Both the position numbers and the translations under genes were made by a program. The notes beneath the pieces are model-generated. The model made no database searches. It saw only the letters and a program-made list of their open reading frames with translations, and was not told the DNA's origin. Source: Armatimonadota bacterium (GTDB taxonomy: Bacteria; Armatimonadota; DTGP01; JAKQQT01). Taken from it: a DNA stretch of 46,456 nucleotides. Position 1 is the first letter of the stretch; every line of letters begins with the position of its first letter. Positions 25,600 through 34,510 of the stretch are shown piece after piece. The stretch is taken from contig DASXVS010000056.1 of assembly GCA_036504095.1 (NCBI GenBank), positions 1-46,456 of the forward strand. The letters run 5' to 3'.

Positions 25600-25809
25600 C
25601 ACGTGCACCTCGAGGTGTCTGAGCGGTTGACAGCGATCATCCCGGAGCATCACGCGCGGCAGCCCTATTGGGCCCGCCATCGGGCGCAACGCCTCATCGC
25701 CATCAATTATAGGAACTTCGTTTCGCTCTGTGCTAAAATTCGTGTGACAGGCGAAAGGTCTGTTGCCCCGGACGGTCCACATGGGATTGCCGGGAAGGAG
25801 ATCCGTCAC

Positions 25810-27270
25810 ATGCTCAGCTTCCGCAGATTCCCGATCCGCGCGACTCTCCTCACCGCCTTGGCCGCATTGGCCTTCGGCATCGGTCTGGCGCACTCCGCAT
25901 CCGCTCAGACCACTGTCAGTGTCGTGAAATACCCCTACCTTCTGTGGGTTACCGAAACCGAAGCCACGGTGATGTGGGAAACCGATTCAGCCGTTGCCGC
26001 CGCGGTGACTTTCACACCGGCGACCGGGACGCCCACGGTGGTCAACGTGCCGGCAACGGATACCGTCGAGCAGGCAAAGGCAACGTCTCTTTCGCGCGGG
26101 ACCCGCTACACCTACTCCGTGGACATACCCGGGAAGCACCTCGGCGACGGCGCGTTTACCACCGACGATCGCACCGCAACCAAAGTGACATTTGGCGTCA
26201 TCGGTGACAATCGGACGAAGCCGGACAATTTCCTCAACCTGAACACGCGGATGATGCGCCGCAACCCAGAACTGATCGTCAATGTCGGCGACGTGGTGAC
26301 CAGCGGGCCGATAGTTTCCCAGTGGAACACCGAATTCTTCACGCCCAGCAAGGATGTGTTCCGCTATGCGCCCTGCTACGTTTCGATCGGGAACCACGAA
26401 GCCAACACGCCGCTTTTCCGCCGTTTCCTTCCGTATCCTGAGACCATCACCGGCAACCCGGTGGAGAGCCGCGGCCACTATTTCGCGCACTATCGCGGCA
26501 ACTGCGCCTTTGTAGCGTTTGACGATTACTACAGCCTCTCGCCCGGCAGCCCGCAGTACGTATGGCTGCAGCAAACCCTTTCCTCTCCGGCTTTCCAGAG
26601 CGCGACATGGAAGTTCGCGTACTGCCACGAGCCGGCGTATTCCGACGGCTGGCCGGGATATGACGGCACGCCGGCGGTTCGGGATTACATCGTTCCGCTG
26701 CTCGAAAAGGCAGGCGTGGACGCGTTCTTCAACGGGCACACCCACTCCTACGAGCGGGCCATCGTGAATAACGTGGTCCACATGATCAACGGCGGCGGAG
26801 GCGCCGGCGACGAGTCCTGGGGCAGGAACTGGCCGCAGACCGTGAAGTATGGACTGATACTGCAGTACAGCACCGTGCAGGTGGACGGAGACAAGATGAC
26901 CGTCACCTGTTACGACGACTCCAATAAGGTGTTCGACCGACTGACGCTGCAGAAGGGCGCCGCGCGAACGCTTCCGGGCGCTCCGGTATTCGTGCGCCCA
27001 CCGGTATCGGGCCGGACGGGACGACAGATGGTCACGCTGAAATATCCATCCGGGTCCGGCCAAAGATACCGCTATCGGGTGGCTATCAAGGAGCGGACGA
27101 CCGAGGATGGATTCTGGGAGCCGACGATCGTTATGTTCGACCCGACCGTGCCCATTTCGCTGCCGGTGGATTTCAAGACGCCCGGCACGTATCACGTGAT
27201 GGCTCAGGCGCTTGACGCCCAGTATCTGGCCTCCGGCTGGGTGGAGTCCGGTCCCATCACCATTCAGTAG
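25810..27270 (+). CDS. Exported purple-acid-phosphatase-like metallophosphoesterase
   Basis: A 486-aa secreted phosphoesterase. AAGGAG precedes ATG 25810; the signal peptide ends ...AHSASAQ (residue 33). An N-terminal fibronectin-type domain of the purple acid phosphatase kind (about 38-118) leads into the calcineurin-like core with all metal ligands: Asp133 (VIGDN), Asp161 (NVGDVV), Asn195-His196 (GNHE), His273 (YCHEPAY), His310 and His312 (NGHTHSYER). A further beta-sandwich (about 395-486) ends the protein. It would release phosphate from organic esters outside the cell. It is flanked by the two paralogous propeller-like proteins. Confidence 0.92.
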   Translation: MLSFRRFPIRATLLTALAALAFGIGLAHSASAQTTVSVVKYPYLLWVTETEATVMWETDSAVAAAVTFTPATGTPTVVNVPATDTVEQAKATSLSRGTRYTYSVDIPGKHLGDGAFTTDDRTATKVTFGVIGDNRTKPDNFLNLNTRMMRRNPELIVNVGDVVTSGPIVSQWNTEFFTPSKDVFRYAPCYVSIGNHEANTPLFRRFLPYPETITGNPVESRGHYFAHYRGNCAFVAFDDYYSLSPGSPQYVWLQQTLSSPAFQSATWKFAYCHEPAYSDGWPGYDGTPAVRDYIVPLLEKAGVDAFFNGHTHSYERAIVNNVVHMINGGGGAGDESWGRNWPQTVKYGLILQYSTVQVDGDKMTVTCYDDSNKVFDRLTLQKGAARTLPGAPVFVRPPVSGRTGRQMVTLKYPSGSGQRYRYRVAIKERTTEDGFWEPTIVMFDPTVPISLPVDFKTPGTYHVMAQALDAQYLASGWVESGPITIQ

Positions 27271-27513
27271 AACACAATCGGGCCAACCGTCTCGCGTTCG
27301 ATGGCGCGGGTCAGGACGGTGGGCCACTCAGCGCACATTCCCCGGGCTGCGGGTTACGGCGTTGGCCGGGAATGTGCACCAATGACAATCAGCGCCACGA
27401 GGGACATGGGGGCGGCCTTTTTCGTGCCCCATGCGCCTTCGCGGTCGAACCCTGGAGCGAGAACGACTTCGATCCGGTCGCATTGCGACCACTCTATACA
27501 CAGGGAGTATTGT

Positions 27514-29064
27514 ATGAATGTATGGAAACGGCACTGTGCCAACCGCTGCGCGATTCCTCTTGCGGTGGGCGCCCTTCTCCTCTTCACCGGCTCGATGGCA
27601 TTCGCCGGCTCTTTCGCCATCAAAGTCTCCAACCTGACGCTAGGACTGACGGTCCTATATCCGGGCCAGAGCACAACGCTTTCCTACACCCTGGCCGGAG
27701 CCGGGGCGAACGTGGCCGGCGGCATCGCCAACGTGAAGATCGACTTCCTGAGCGGCAGCACCTCGGTAAAGACGCTCACCATCCCCGGTGGAAGCATTGG
27801 CGCCACGCCCGGGGCCAACACGGTTACCCTTAACGCCGCGGACATCCCTGCGGGCGGCCCTTACGCGATTCGCGTGACGGCCACGGGAGGGTCCGTGACC
27901 GCCACCGGATACATCCCGGTGAGCAACCCCAACGACCCCAATATGCAGTTCAACAGCCCGAGAGGCATTGACATCAACCGCATTACGGGCAGCCCAAACA
28001 AGGGCCGCATCTACGTCACCGAAGGCGCGGGCGGCTCGCTGGCCAACCGCACAACGGTCGACGGCGTTTACATCCTCAATCCGGATCTCACCCCGGCGTT
28101 CGCGACGCCGAAAGTGACCAGCGCCGACATCGGCGCTCTGGGACCGTGGGCCGCATCCGCGAACAGCCCGTTCCGCCCCTCCGTGACGCCGGACGGAAGC
28201 ATCCTCATCACCGACGCCAGCGACCCGCACTGCGCGCTGTTCGCCGCGGACGCCAACGGCGATAATCCCAAGGCGTTCTTCGCCTATCCCTACCCTGTCG
28301 GCGGCAGCCGGGACAACAACCTGGTTTACGATTCGCTGAATACGCCGCTCTATGGCAGTGTCAGCAACGCCATTGTCGAGGGCACGGGCACCAGCCGCGT
28401 GGTGTACACGTCTGACGAGGACCTGGCGCCGGGCAACAGCCTTCACAAATACGCCATCGGAACCGGCACGCAGGACCTCGCCATCGTTCCGACGGGCGTA
28501 ACATCCTTCTCCGGCGTCAACTGGTACGAGGACTTTGCGAGGGATTCAGCAGGGAACTTCTACCTGGTCAGCGATGCCACGGACGACGCCAATAAACTGG
28601 ACGCGAACGGCAACCTCGTGGCGACGCTCCCATCTACCGGCACGCTATATATGGGCATCTGCATCGACGAGGCCCGCGACATGATCCTCATCGGCGGCGA
28701 GAACGGCACCGTTTACCAGACCAATAAGGCATTTACCACCGTGACCCCGCTCTTCACCGGGCTCGGCAGTCTCGTACGAGACGTGGCGATCGACCCGGAA
28801 GGCTGGGTCTACGCCGTGGACTCGACGGATGCCACCCTGCACGTATGGGCGCCCGCGGGAACCTATGCGATCCCCAACGGGGCGGCGGACGGCAGCCAGA
28901 CGCTCACAATCGTCGCGTCCCCCGTGCCTGGCGACGTATCTCCCATCGGTCCCACCGGGCTGTTTGTGGGGCCGAACGGAAAGCGCTATGGCGACGCTAA
29001 AGTCACCGTTCAAGACGCCGTCGAGGTCCTCCGGATCGCCGCGGGACTGGAGATGGGGCCGTAG
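27514..29064 (+). CDS. Secreted beta-propeller-like protein with short dockerin-like end (paralog 2)
   Basis: A 516-aa exported protein, colinear paralog of the one at 24043. CAGGGAG lies 6 bases before ATG 27514. Signal peptide AIPLAVGALLLFTGSMAFAG. Matching segments include RGIDINRITG, GVYILNPDLTPAF, SADIGALGPWAAS, ITDASDPHCALF, EDLAPGNSLH, RDVAIDPEGWVYAVD and PGDVSPIGPTGLFV. It ends GDAKVTVQDAVEVLRIAAGLE, one half of a dockerin I-like duplicated motif with the calcium loop changed (GDAKVT). The 243-base leader upstream shows no clear promoter. A perfect hairpin terminator follows. Function unknown; cell-surface display of a propeller sensor or hydrolase is possible. Confidence 0.8.
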   Translation: MNVWKRHCANRCAIPLAVGALLLFTGSMAFAGSFAIKVSNLTLGLTVLYPGQSTTLSYTLAGAGANVAGGIANVKIDFLSGSTSVKTLTIPGGSIGATPGANTVTLNAADIPAGGPYAIRVTATGGSVTATGYIPVSNPNDPNMQFNSPRGIDINRITGSPNKGRIYVTEGAGGSLANRTTVDGVYILNPDLTPAFATPKVTSADIGALGPWAASANSPFRPSVTPDGSILITDASDPHCALFAADANGDNPKAFFAYPYPVGGSRDNNLVYDSLNTPLYGSVSNAIVEGTGTSRVVYTSDEDLAPGNSLHKYAIGTGTQDLAIVPTGVTSFSGVNWYEDFARDSAGNFYLVSDATDDANKLDANGNLVATLPSTGTLYMGICIDEARDMILIGGENGTVYQTNKAFTTVTPLFTGLGSLVRDVAIDPEGWVYAVDSTDATLHVWAPAGTYAIPNGAADGSQTLTIVASPVPGDVSPIGPTGLFVGPNGKRYGDAKVTVQDAVEVLRIAAGLEMGP

Positions 29065-29086
29065 CGGAGGTCACCGCTTGCCAACC

Positions 29087-29128
29087 ATGCAGAATGGGCC
29101 GCCCGTACATGGGCGGCCCATTCTGCAT
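29087..29128. terminator. Bidirectional terminator, perfect 18-bp stem
   Basis: ATGCAGAATGGGCCGCCC (29087-29104) and its exact complement (29111-29128) enclose the loop GTACAT. It lies between two convergent genes, 23 bases after one stop and 16 before the other, and can end both transcripts. Confidence 0.8.
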
Positions 29129-29143
29129 CCGTCGTGCTGCGGT

Positions 29144-29902
29144 TCAGCGGGCCGTCTTGCGGCGGCGGAGCATTGGCAGAACGCCAACGGCAAGGAATGC
29201 CAGGGAGGAAGGTTCCGGGATATTGGCGCCCCCGAGGGTGGCAATCTCGCTGTCGCTGAGAACGCGATCCTCGAAAGAGAACCTCGAAAGCGAGCCGGCG
29301 TTGGTCTCGCCGTCATTGTCCGTCAGAATCTCGAAGGTCGGATCGAGGGACCAGCGTCCGTCAAGTCCGGAACCCAGCGTCTGCGTTCCGACGAGAGAAC
29401 CATCGACGTACTTCTTGAGAGTGCTGTTGGCCAGATCGAACGTGAACATCAGGCGATACCAGGTATCGGTCTGGATCGACCCGTCGTAGACTCCACTGAT
29501 TCCGAGACCGCCGGAGCCGTCGCGGAAAAGGTCGCCGTCGTTGGTATTGCTCGTGTTCGTCTGGAAGAGTGACGCATAACCGGAGGCGTTGATGAACTTG
29601 ATGTCGTAGCCCAGCGTGTACTCGTTAAGATACGCGCCACCGCCATTCGCCGGGGCGTTGGTGGTGACGACGAGCCCCTGAGTATTGGTGGCCGCAGGGA
29701 AATTGTACACGCCCGAGGGCGCACCGTTGATCACGTCTGTGCCGAAGGTGCCGAAAGGATTGCCCATGAACAGGCCCATCTGGGCCGGTCCGGTGGAGGA
29801 AAAATCGCCGGGAGCGTCAAAATTGAAGACGCTGAGAGCGGCGGAAGCAGAGCCCGCTACGAGAACCGAAGCGAGCATCGCGACAGTGGTTCGGAGTGTC
29901 AT
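29144..29902 (-). CDS. PEP-CTERM protein with LamG-like domain
   Basis: A 252-aa exported protein. The signal peptide is TTVAMLASVLVAGSASAA. A concanavalin/LamG-like domain (about 25-215) has NEYTLGYDIKFINASG, TDTWYRLMFTFDLANSTLKKYVDG and FSFEDRVLSDSEIATLGG. The C-terminus IPEPSSLAFLAVGVLPMLRRRKTAR-type tail is a PEP-CTERM sorting signal: Pro-Glu-Pro, a hydrophobic helix, then a basic cluster. An exosortase (EpsH/XrtA-like, not in this window) would process it for attachment or release with surface polysaccharide. Ligand unknown. Confidence 0.92.
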   Translation of the reverse strand: MTLRTTVAMLASVLVAGSASAALSVFNFDAPGDFSSTGPAQMGLFMGNPFGTFGTDVINGAPSGVYNFPAATNTQGLVVTTNAPANGGGAYLNEYTLGYDIKFINASGYASLFQTNTSNTNDGDLFRDGSGGLGISGVYDGSIQTDTWYRLMFTFDLANSTLKKYVDGSLVGTQTLGSGLDGRWSLDPTFEILTDNDGETNAGSLSRFSFEDRVLSDSEIATLGGANIPEPSSLAFLAVGVLPMLRRRKTAR

Positions 29903-30455
29903 AAGACGTAGCCTCTAACTAACCCATGTGCGTGAGTGCAAGAGGCAGACGCAGACCCCGGCAAGCGTGCTGCCGGGCTCTGGCGTACTGCATGCGCCAA
30001 CAGATAATCAGTGGGGCGAAGCCATCGGGACACCAGGTTGTCACCGAATTCGCCCCGCGCCGGCTAACAGCACGGCGCCGGTGGCCCGTGAACGACGCCG
30101 AACGTGGCGGGCACCCAGAATCCGCCTTGGAGTTCGGTCGCACACGCGATTCCTCAGGAGAAGGCCCGTCCGTTGCGTCGGACGCGCGAACAGGGTTCCC
30201 CATCACGTATTTTCGTGCACAAATTGTGCCAGTAAGCTTCCAGGCACAAGCACGGCAACCCGCGCCGGCAAGGTGTCCTAATGCGATTCACAGATCCGGG
30301 AGGCCCATGTAGGCACGGGTGTGCGACATGGTGTAATATAATTGATAAAGGTGTGTTTCGCCCTGGCCCAGGACAAGCGGCCGCGTTCGGGCCGCGCATC
30401 GCCCGGTGGAACTGCTGAAAACGGCGGCGGGGCTCGCCGCGAGAGGGGTCTGGAT
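29903..30455. other. Divergent intergenic region, no gene supported
   Basis: This 553-base gap separates the PEP-CTERM gene (leftward) from a prepilin-like gene (rightward). Frames that cross it are Arg- and Pro-rich with no ribosome site. The only strong signal is TATAAT at 30337-30342 in an AT-rich patch, about 115 bases before ATG 30456, without a recognisable -35 box. Confidence 0.4.
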
Positions 30456-31262
30456 ATGAAGACGCGTGCGCAGGAGGGGTTCACCCTCATCGAGTTGCTC
30501 GTGGTCATCGCGATCATCGCCATACTGGCGGCGATACTGTTTCCGGTGTTCGCGAAGGCACGGATGCGCGCGCAACAGGCCACGTGCATTTCGAACATGA
30601 AGCAGATCGGCCTGGCGATGACTCAATACGTGACCGATGCCGAGGACCACTTCCCCGCGTGGAACCCGCCGGGGCTCAAGACATTCATCAGCGTCGAGGA
30701 TTTCAAGGCAACGTACGAGAACGCACTCTATTTCGGTGGGGGCGTGGACATCCTGTCGCCCACCGGGGAGAAGGCGACCATCTCCCTGCAACTGGACCCC
30801 TACATCAAGTCCCGAGCCATCTGGGCGTGCCCCGCCGACTTCGGGCTGTACAGCATCGGTGACGGATGGCCGGGTGGCGCGAAGACACCGCTCTCGTTCA
30901 AGGACTGGCGGCTTCGAGCCGACCGGACGAAGAAGATCGGCGTCAGTTACGGCTACCGTGCAACGAACATCACCAACCCCGGATCGGCGGGCGGCGGCCA
31001 GGACAACCCCTATCTCAACAGGGTGGACCCGGCCGGGATTGCACTTGCGGCGTACTCCACCTCGGCGGTCAAACGGCCGTCCGACCGCGCCATGTTCTGG
31101 GATATGCGGGCGTGGCACGCCAGCAGCAAAAGCTCGACCGGCGCCGAGGTAGGCAACGGCAAGATCCAGATTCTATTCATCGACGGGCACGTAGCCACGG
31201 TGGCAACGAACCAACTGGGCTCAAGCGCCGCGTACTACTGGTCGGACTTCCGGGCGAATTGA
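30456..31262 (+). CDS. Prepilin-like protein with DUF1559-type C-terminus
   Basis: A 268-aa pseudopilin-like protein. ATG 30456 follows GAGAGG. The leader and helix are [20 protein letters not shown] with a classical Gly-Phe cleavage site, then [20 protein letters not shown]. The C-terminal half has CPADFGLYS and ends with [14 protein letters not shown], the DGH motif of the group. Related to the gene at 23162 but diverged outside the helix. The precursor would be cut by a prepilin peptidase (not in this window) and inserted in the inner membrane. Confidence 0.9.
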   Translation: MKTRAQEGFTLIELLVVIAIIAILAAILFPVFAKARMRAQQATCISNMKQIGLAMTQYVTDAEDHFPAWNPPGLKTFISVEDFKATYENALYFGGGVDILSPTGEKATISLQLDPYIKSRAIWACPADFGLYSIGDGWPGGAKTPLSFKDWRLRADRTKKIGVSYGYRATNITNPGSAGGGQDNPYLNRVDPAGIALAAYSTSAVKRPSDRAMFWDMRAWHASSKSSTGAEVGNGKIQILFIDGHVATVATNQLGSSAAYYWSDFRAN

Positions 31263-31327
31263 GGGGTGGGCCGTGCAGTTATGCGCAGTGCGACCGCGGT
31301 TCGCGAATTACATTGGACTAAACCGCC

Positions 31328-31714
31328 TCAGCCGCCTCCCGTTCGGTGCTGATAGAGGCAGAACACATTGCCCGCCGGATCGCTGATACGGGCGGTTGTT
31401 TCCGGCGCATCGGTGGCGATCGGCTGAACCAGTTCGCCTCCGTGAGCGATGACCGCATCAACCGTTTCGGCCACGCTGTCAACCATGATCGAGACGAGGA
31501 GCCCAGGCTCCGATGACGGTTTTCGGCCTGTCACCCATGTGCCGCTCACTTCACCCACCGAGTCATCAAAGGCGATATCGCCGTCACCCCGCTCTCTGAC
31601 GTGCCAGCCGAAGACCTCCTCAAAAAAGGAGGCAGAACGCCTAATGTCATCGGCCGGAATCTCGATGTAGCATATCTTGCCGTTCCCAAACGTGGGATGC
31701 GTACCGCTGTCCAT
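31328..31714 (-). CDS. VOC-superfamily protein (glyoxalase/bleomycin resistance fold)
   Basis: A 128-aa cytoplasmic protein. AAGGAG lies 9 bases before ATG 31714. The paired beta-alpha-beta-beta-beta fold is visible: GKICYIEIPADDIRRSASFFEEVFGW in pieces, then VDSVAETVDAVIAHGGELVQP and ISDPAGNVFCLYQH at the end, with the usual D-P-x-G-N motif. The COG3324-like subgroup has no fixed reaction. The gene follows a DoxX gene by 34 bases on the same strand and is probably co-transcribed. Confidence 0.9.
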   Translation of the reverse strand: MDSGTHPTFGNGKICYIEIPADDIRRSASFFEEVFGWHVRERGDGDIAFDDSVGEVSGTWVTGRKPSSEPGLLVSIMVDSVAETVDAVIAHGGELVQPIATDAPETTARISDPAGNVFCLYQHRTGGG

Positions 31715-31748
31715 TTCCGGAACTCCTTTCGCATGCGGTCCTTCGCTT

Positions 31749-32171
31749 TCACCCCCCGTTTGCTGCGCCACACCTCTTCCGCCGGATCAGCGCATCCAGG
31801 CTCCAGTCGCCGCCACCGTAGGCCGCCATAAACAGGTATATGAAGCAGAAGAGAATCGCCGGTTCACCGTGATTCAGGACCGGAAAGAAGGCTTTCGGGG
31901 CGTGGAACTGCCAGTAGGCGACGGCCATCTCGCCAGCCAGCACGAAGGCCACCGGACGGGTGAAAAGCCCAAGCGCGATCAGAACACCACCGAAGACCTC
32001 CAGCACGCCGCCAATCCATGGCTGCGTGCCAAACTGCGCTGCCCCAACGTGTGGCAGCATACCACCGAACCAGCCGAACAGCTTCAGACTTCCGGACTCG
32101 GCGAAGAGCAGACCAGTGATCACCCTCAGAAGGAGATACGCCGCGGAAATTGCCTTAGCCCTGTTCATCAT
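31749..32171 (-). CDS. DoxX-family membrane protein
   Basis: A 140-aa inner-membrane protein with four predicted helices: ISAAYLLLRVITGLLFAESG, PWIGGVLEVFGGVLIALGLF, PVAFVLAGEMAVAYWQFH, and AILFCFIYLFMAAYGGG. The R-x-x-x-G-x-x-F-x-x-x-G-x-x-K start and the GExAxAY-like segment are DoxX signatures; the family is linked with quinone-dependent oxidation and oxidative-stress complexes. AAGGAG is 5-6 bases before the paired ATG codons at 32171. Downstream lies the VOC gene. Confidence 0.9.
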   Translation of the reverse strand: MMNRAKAISAAYLLLRVITGLLFAESGSLKLFGWFGGMLPHVGAAQFGTQPWIGGVLEVFGGVLIALGLFTRPVAFVLAGEMAVAYWQFHAPKAFFPVLNHGEPAILFCFIYLFMAAYGGGDWSLDALIRRKRCGAANGG

Positions 32172-32432
32172 TTGACTCCTTTGCGCGTTGTCAGGAATTC
32201 GGCGCGGCGTCCAGACGACTGGTTTTCGCCCAACCCCACTCCCGGATCCAGCGTTCCGTGGTACTCGAACGTTTGGACGATCCACCCATGTGGCGTGAAT
32301 CCACGAAACCCGCCGCCGGAAGGGCGTGAAACCGGACAGCCCCAGCTGCCTCCGTAAACGCGCGCCGAAGCGCTAGAAGCGAGCAGGAGAAAGGGCGCCG
32401 GATCGTCCTGTATCTCCATTTCCCCCGTTTAT

Positions 32433-32873
32433 TCAGACTCTAATCTGACGAACGGAGAGTGCTGCGAGGCGGCCCAGGTCTTCCTCGCTCTGCATGGCGC
32501 GCCATTCGCGGTGAAGGCTCTCACGGAAAGCGAGGACAGAATCACGGGAGGGGTCGAAACCGTCGGGGAGACCAGCGGCGGCGTCCCTCAAGGCATCGAG
32601 GGAGGCTTCCAGCGCCTGAATGGCGTAACTGCGATGGCCCCACTGGGCCATCTGACGGGCGATCAGGAAGCGGGCGAGCCCTTCCGCTAGGCGGGCGACT
32701 AGCCATTCCGGCTGCCCCACGGAGGCGCGGCGAACGGCCGTGGCCCGATCAAGGATGGTGTAGGCCTCATCCGCGAGGGCCGCGTCCTGGGCTGGCGACG
32801 CGTTCCAGACACGCGCAATATCGCTGGCGACATCTGCCGTATGGCCTGGACTGAGCGCTGAGGGAACGCTCAT
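32433..32873 (-). CDS. Helical protein of unknown function in a PIN operon
   Basis: A 146-aa protein, almost entirely alpha-helical by eye (AYTILDRATAVRRAS, WLVARLAEGLARFLIARQMAQ, YAIQALEASLDALRDAA). ATG 32873 overlaps the stop of the 58-aa gene by 4 bases. A sequence Arg-Gln-Met-Ala-Gln-Trp-Gly-His gives an R-x6-H spacing like the active site of HEPN RNases, though this alone is weak. It could be the third member of a toxin-antitoxin cassette or an unrelated gene. I do not recognise a family. Confidence 0.5.
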   Translation of the reverse strand: MSVPSALSPGHTADVASDIARVWNASPAQDAALADEAYTILDRATAVRRASVGQPEWLVARLAEGLARFLIARQMAQWGHRSYAIQALEASLDALRDAAAGLPDGFDPSRDSVLAFRESLHREWRAMQSEEDLGRLAALSVRQIRV

Positions 32874-33046
32874 CGTGCGGGCGTCGTGGTCTGTTGCTTA
32901 GCGGATGTCAGGTTGGCGCGCATCGCGGCGGTTCGAGCGCCCCAGTATGCGGCTTCCTCCTCGACGGACAGGTCTTTGAGGCGCTCGCGTACAGCGTTGG
33001 ACGCATCCCGTTTCATCTTCACGCAGTCAAAAGTCTTCTTCTTCAT
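32870..33046 (-). CDS. 58-aa partner protein of the PIN gene, candidate antitoxin
   Basis: A small basic protein, MKKKTFDCVKMKRDASNAV to the end QQTTTPAR, with a central RERLKDLSVEEEAAYWGART. ATG 33046 lies inside the last codons of the PIN gene (20-base overlap), and its stop overlaps the next start by 4 bases, so the three are translated as a unit. Short K/R-rich proteins with a VEEEAAYW-like motif placed directly after PIN genes occur in several phyla and are thought to be antitoxins. That role is inferred from position. Confidence 0.65.
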   Translation of the reverse strand: MKKKTFDCVKMKRDASNAVRERLKDLSVEEEAAYWGARTAAMRANLTSAKQQTTTPAR

Positions 33047-33500
33047 CCGATACCATCTCCAAGGGCGAGTGAATGCCTATCTCATGATACCCGCACAGTA
33101 CGTTGACAGCGTTGTATCGGGGCACTTTGTCGAAATGCACGATGTGCTTGAAGTTCCAGCTCACGATGAAATCGCATCGTGACGTTGTTGCCGCGGCAAC
33201 GTGCAAAGCATCTGTCCACGATCGTGCTGCAACCACGCCCGCTTCAACGTACCGGGATCGGAGGTCGAGGGTATCCGCGGTGATATCTATGATTTCAGCA
33301 GTTAGTCGAAGCCGTTCGAAAAGATCTTGCACGCGGAGCGGCGCAAACCGGATCTCGTCTTCCACCAGAGCTGATGTGACCAACGCGAAACGACCGTGCT
33401 CGACAAGGGACACGAACCGCTGAGAGGCATCTTCGAACTCCTCGTCGAAAACACCTCCGAACACCGACGTGTCTGCATACACGCGTGGAACATATCGCAT
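33027..33500 (-). CDS. PIN-domain protein, VapC-like ribonuclease toxin candidate
   Basis: A 157-aa PIN protein with the four acidic active-site positions: Asp10 (VYADTSVFGG), Glu47/Glu49 (VEDEI), Asp97 (WTDALHVAAAT) and Asp110 (CDFIVSWNFKHI). The last motif, with SWNFKH, marks a PIN subgroup whose partner follows downstream rather than upstream. TGAGGT lies 5 bases before ATG 33500. It begins 8 bases after kdsD on the same strand, so it may be read through from the Kdo genes. It would cleave RNA when free of its partner (family knowledge). Confidence 0.85.
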   Translation of the reverse strand: MRYVPRVYADTSVFGGVFDEEFEDASQRFVSLVEHGRFALVTSALVEDEIRFAPLRVQDLFERLRLTAEIIDITADTLDLRSRYVEAGVVAARSWTDALHVAAATTSRCDFIVSWNFKHIVHFDKVPRYNAVNVLCGYHEIGIHSPLEMVSDEEEDF

Positions 33501-33508
33501 CTCGTACC

Positions 33509-34510
33509 TCAGACAAGTCCGGCTTGCAGCAGGTCTTTGAGCATCAGCATTCCGACGGGGCGGCCTTCGGCGTCAACGACGGGCATGTCGCCGACGCGCC
33601 GGGTCTTGCCTTCGATGGCCGTTGTCCGGCTTTCGAAGGTATGCAGGCCTTCCGCCGCGAGGTCGTCCGGCCGGACGGTGAGCGGCATTTTGGTGACCGC
33701 TTCCGAGACCGGCTTGCTGAGCGCCGAGGCATCCTTGAGGAGCTGGCGGCGGACGTCGCCGTCCGTCACGAGGCCGGTCAAGCGGCGATCAGCATCTACT
33801 ACGCACGCGGCGCCCGCGTTTGCGTTGGTGATGGCGAACATGGTGTCCAATAACGACGTTTCGCCGTGCACGATTGCCAGATCGTCACCGGTCCGCATGA
33901 CATCGCGAACGCGCAGCAGCAGGCGCCGGCCCAGCGCGCCGGCGGGGTGAAGCATCGCATACTGCTCCGTCGTGAAGCCGCGCGCCTCCATCGTGCAGAG
34001 GGCGAGAGCATCACCCAGCGCCAGGGCGCAAGTGGTGGTACTGGTCGGCGCGAGATTGTGCGGGCAGGCTTCTACCGCCACGGAAGCGTCGAGCACCACG
34101 TCCGCCTTTTGCGCCAGGGTGGATGTTGTGTTGCCCACGATCGCGATCAGCGGCGCCCCCACGCGCTTCACGGCGGGAAGGATCCGCAGGACCTCTTCGG
34201 TTTCGCCGCTGTTCGAGATGGCAATGACCACGTCGGAGCCCGAGACCACGCCCAGGTCACCGTGAACGGCTTCCGCGGGGTGAAGGAACAGGCTCGGCGT
34301 GCCCGTTGAGGAGAGCGTGGCGGCGATCTTGTTGCCGACGTGACCTCCCTTGCCCATCCCGGTGACAACCGCCTTACCTGACGTATCGAGAAGGAGTGCC
34401 ACCGCGCGATCGAACTCACCGTTCAAGCGTCCGGCCATGGCAGTGATGGCGTCCGCTTCCATGCTCAGGAAATGGCGGGCACGATTCGCCCACTGCGGTT
34501 GGTCAGCCAC
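33509..34510 (-). CDS. kdsD: D-arabinose 5-phosphate isomerase (KpsF/GutQ family)
   Basis: Converts ribulose 5-phosphate to arabinose 5-phosphate, the first step of Kdo synthesis for LPS. The 333-aa product has the SIS sugar-isomerase domain (about 30-175; [22 protein letters not shown] in two pieces, [11 protein letters not shown]) and two CBS domains (about 205-330; [38 protein letters not shown]). The start overlaps the end of kdsA by 8 bases, so the two are coupled and supply successive enzymes of one pathway. Confidence 0.96.
   Translation of the reverse strand: MADQPQWANRARHFLSMEADAITAMAGRLNGEFDRAVALLLDTSGKAVVTGMGKGGHVGNKIAATLSSTGTPSLFLHPAEAVHGDLGVVSGSDVVIAISNSGETEEVLRILPAVKRVGAPLIAIVGNTTSTLAQKADVVLDASVAVEACPHNLAPTSTTTCALALGDALALCTMEARGFTTEQYAMLHPAGALGRRLLLRVRDVMRTGDDLAIVHGETSLLDTMFAITNANAGAACVVDADRRLTGLVTDGDVRRQLLKDASALSKPVSEAVTKMPLTVRPDDLAAEGLHTFESRTTAIEGKTRRVGDMPVVDAEGRPVGMLMLKDLLQAGLV

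Noticed and set aside
29926-30312. A 128-codon plus-strand frame in the divergent gap
   Set aside because: Arg-rich composition, no ribosome site, no family resemblance; typical of spurious frames in GC-rich spacers.
32168-32419. An 83-codon minus-strand frame just before the DoxX start
   Set aside because: It has a G-rich stretch before its ATG and overlaps the DoxX start by a few bases, but the protein is Gly/Ser/Arg-rich without helix or motif. Not enough to call a gene; it could be a leader.
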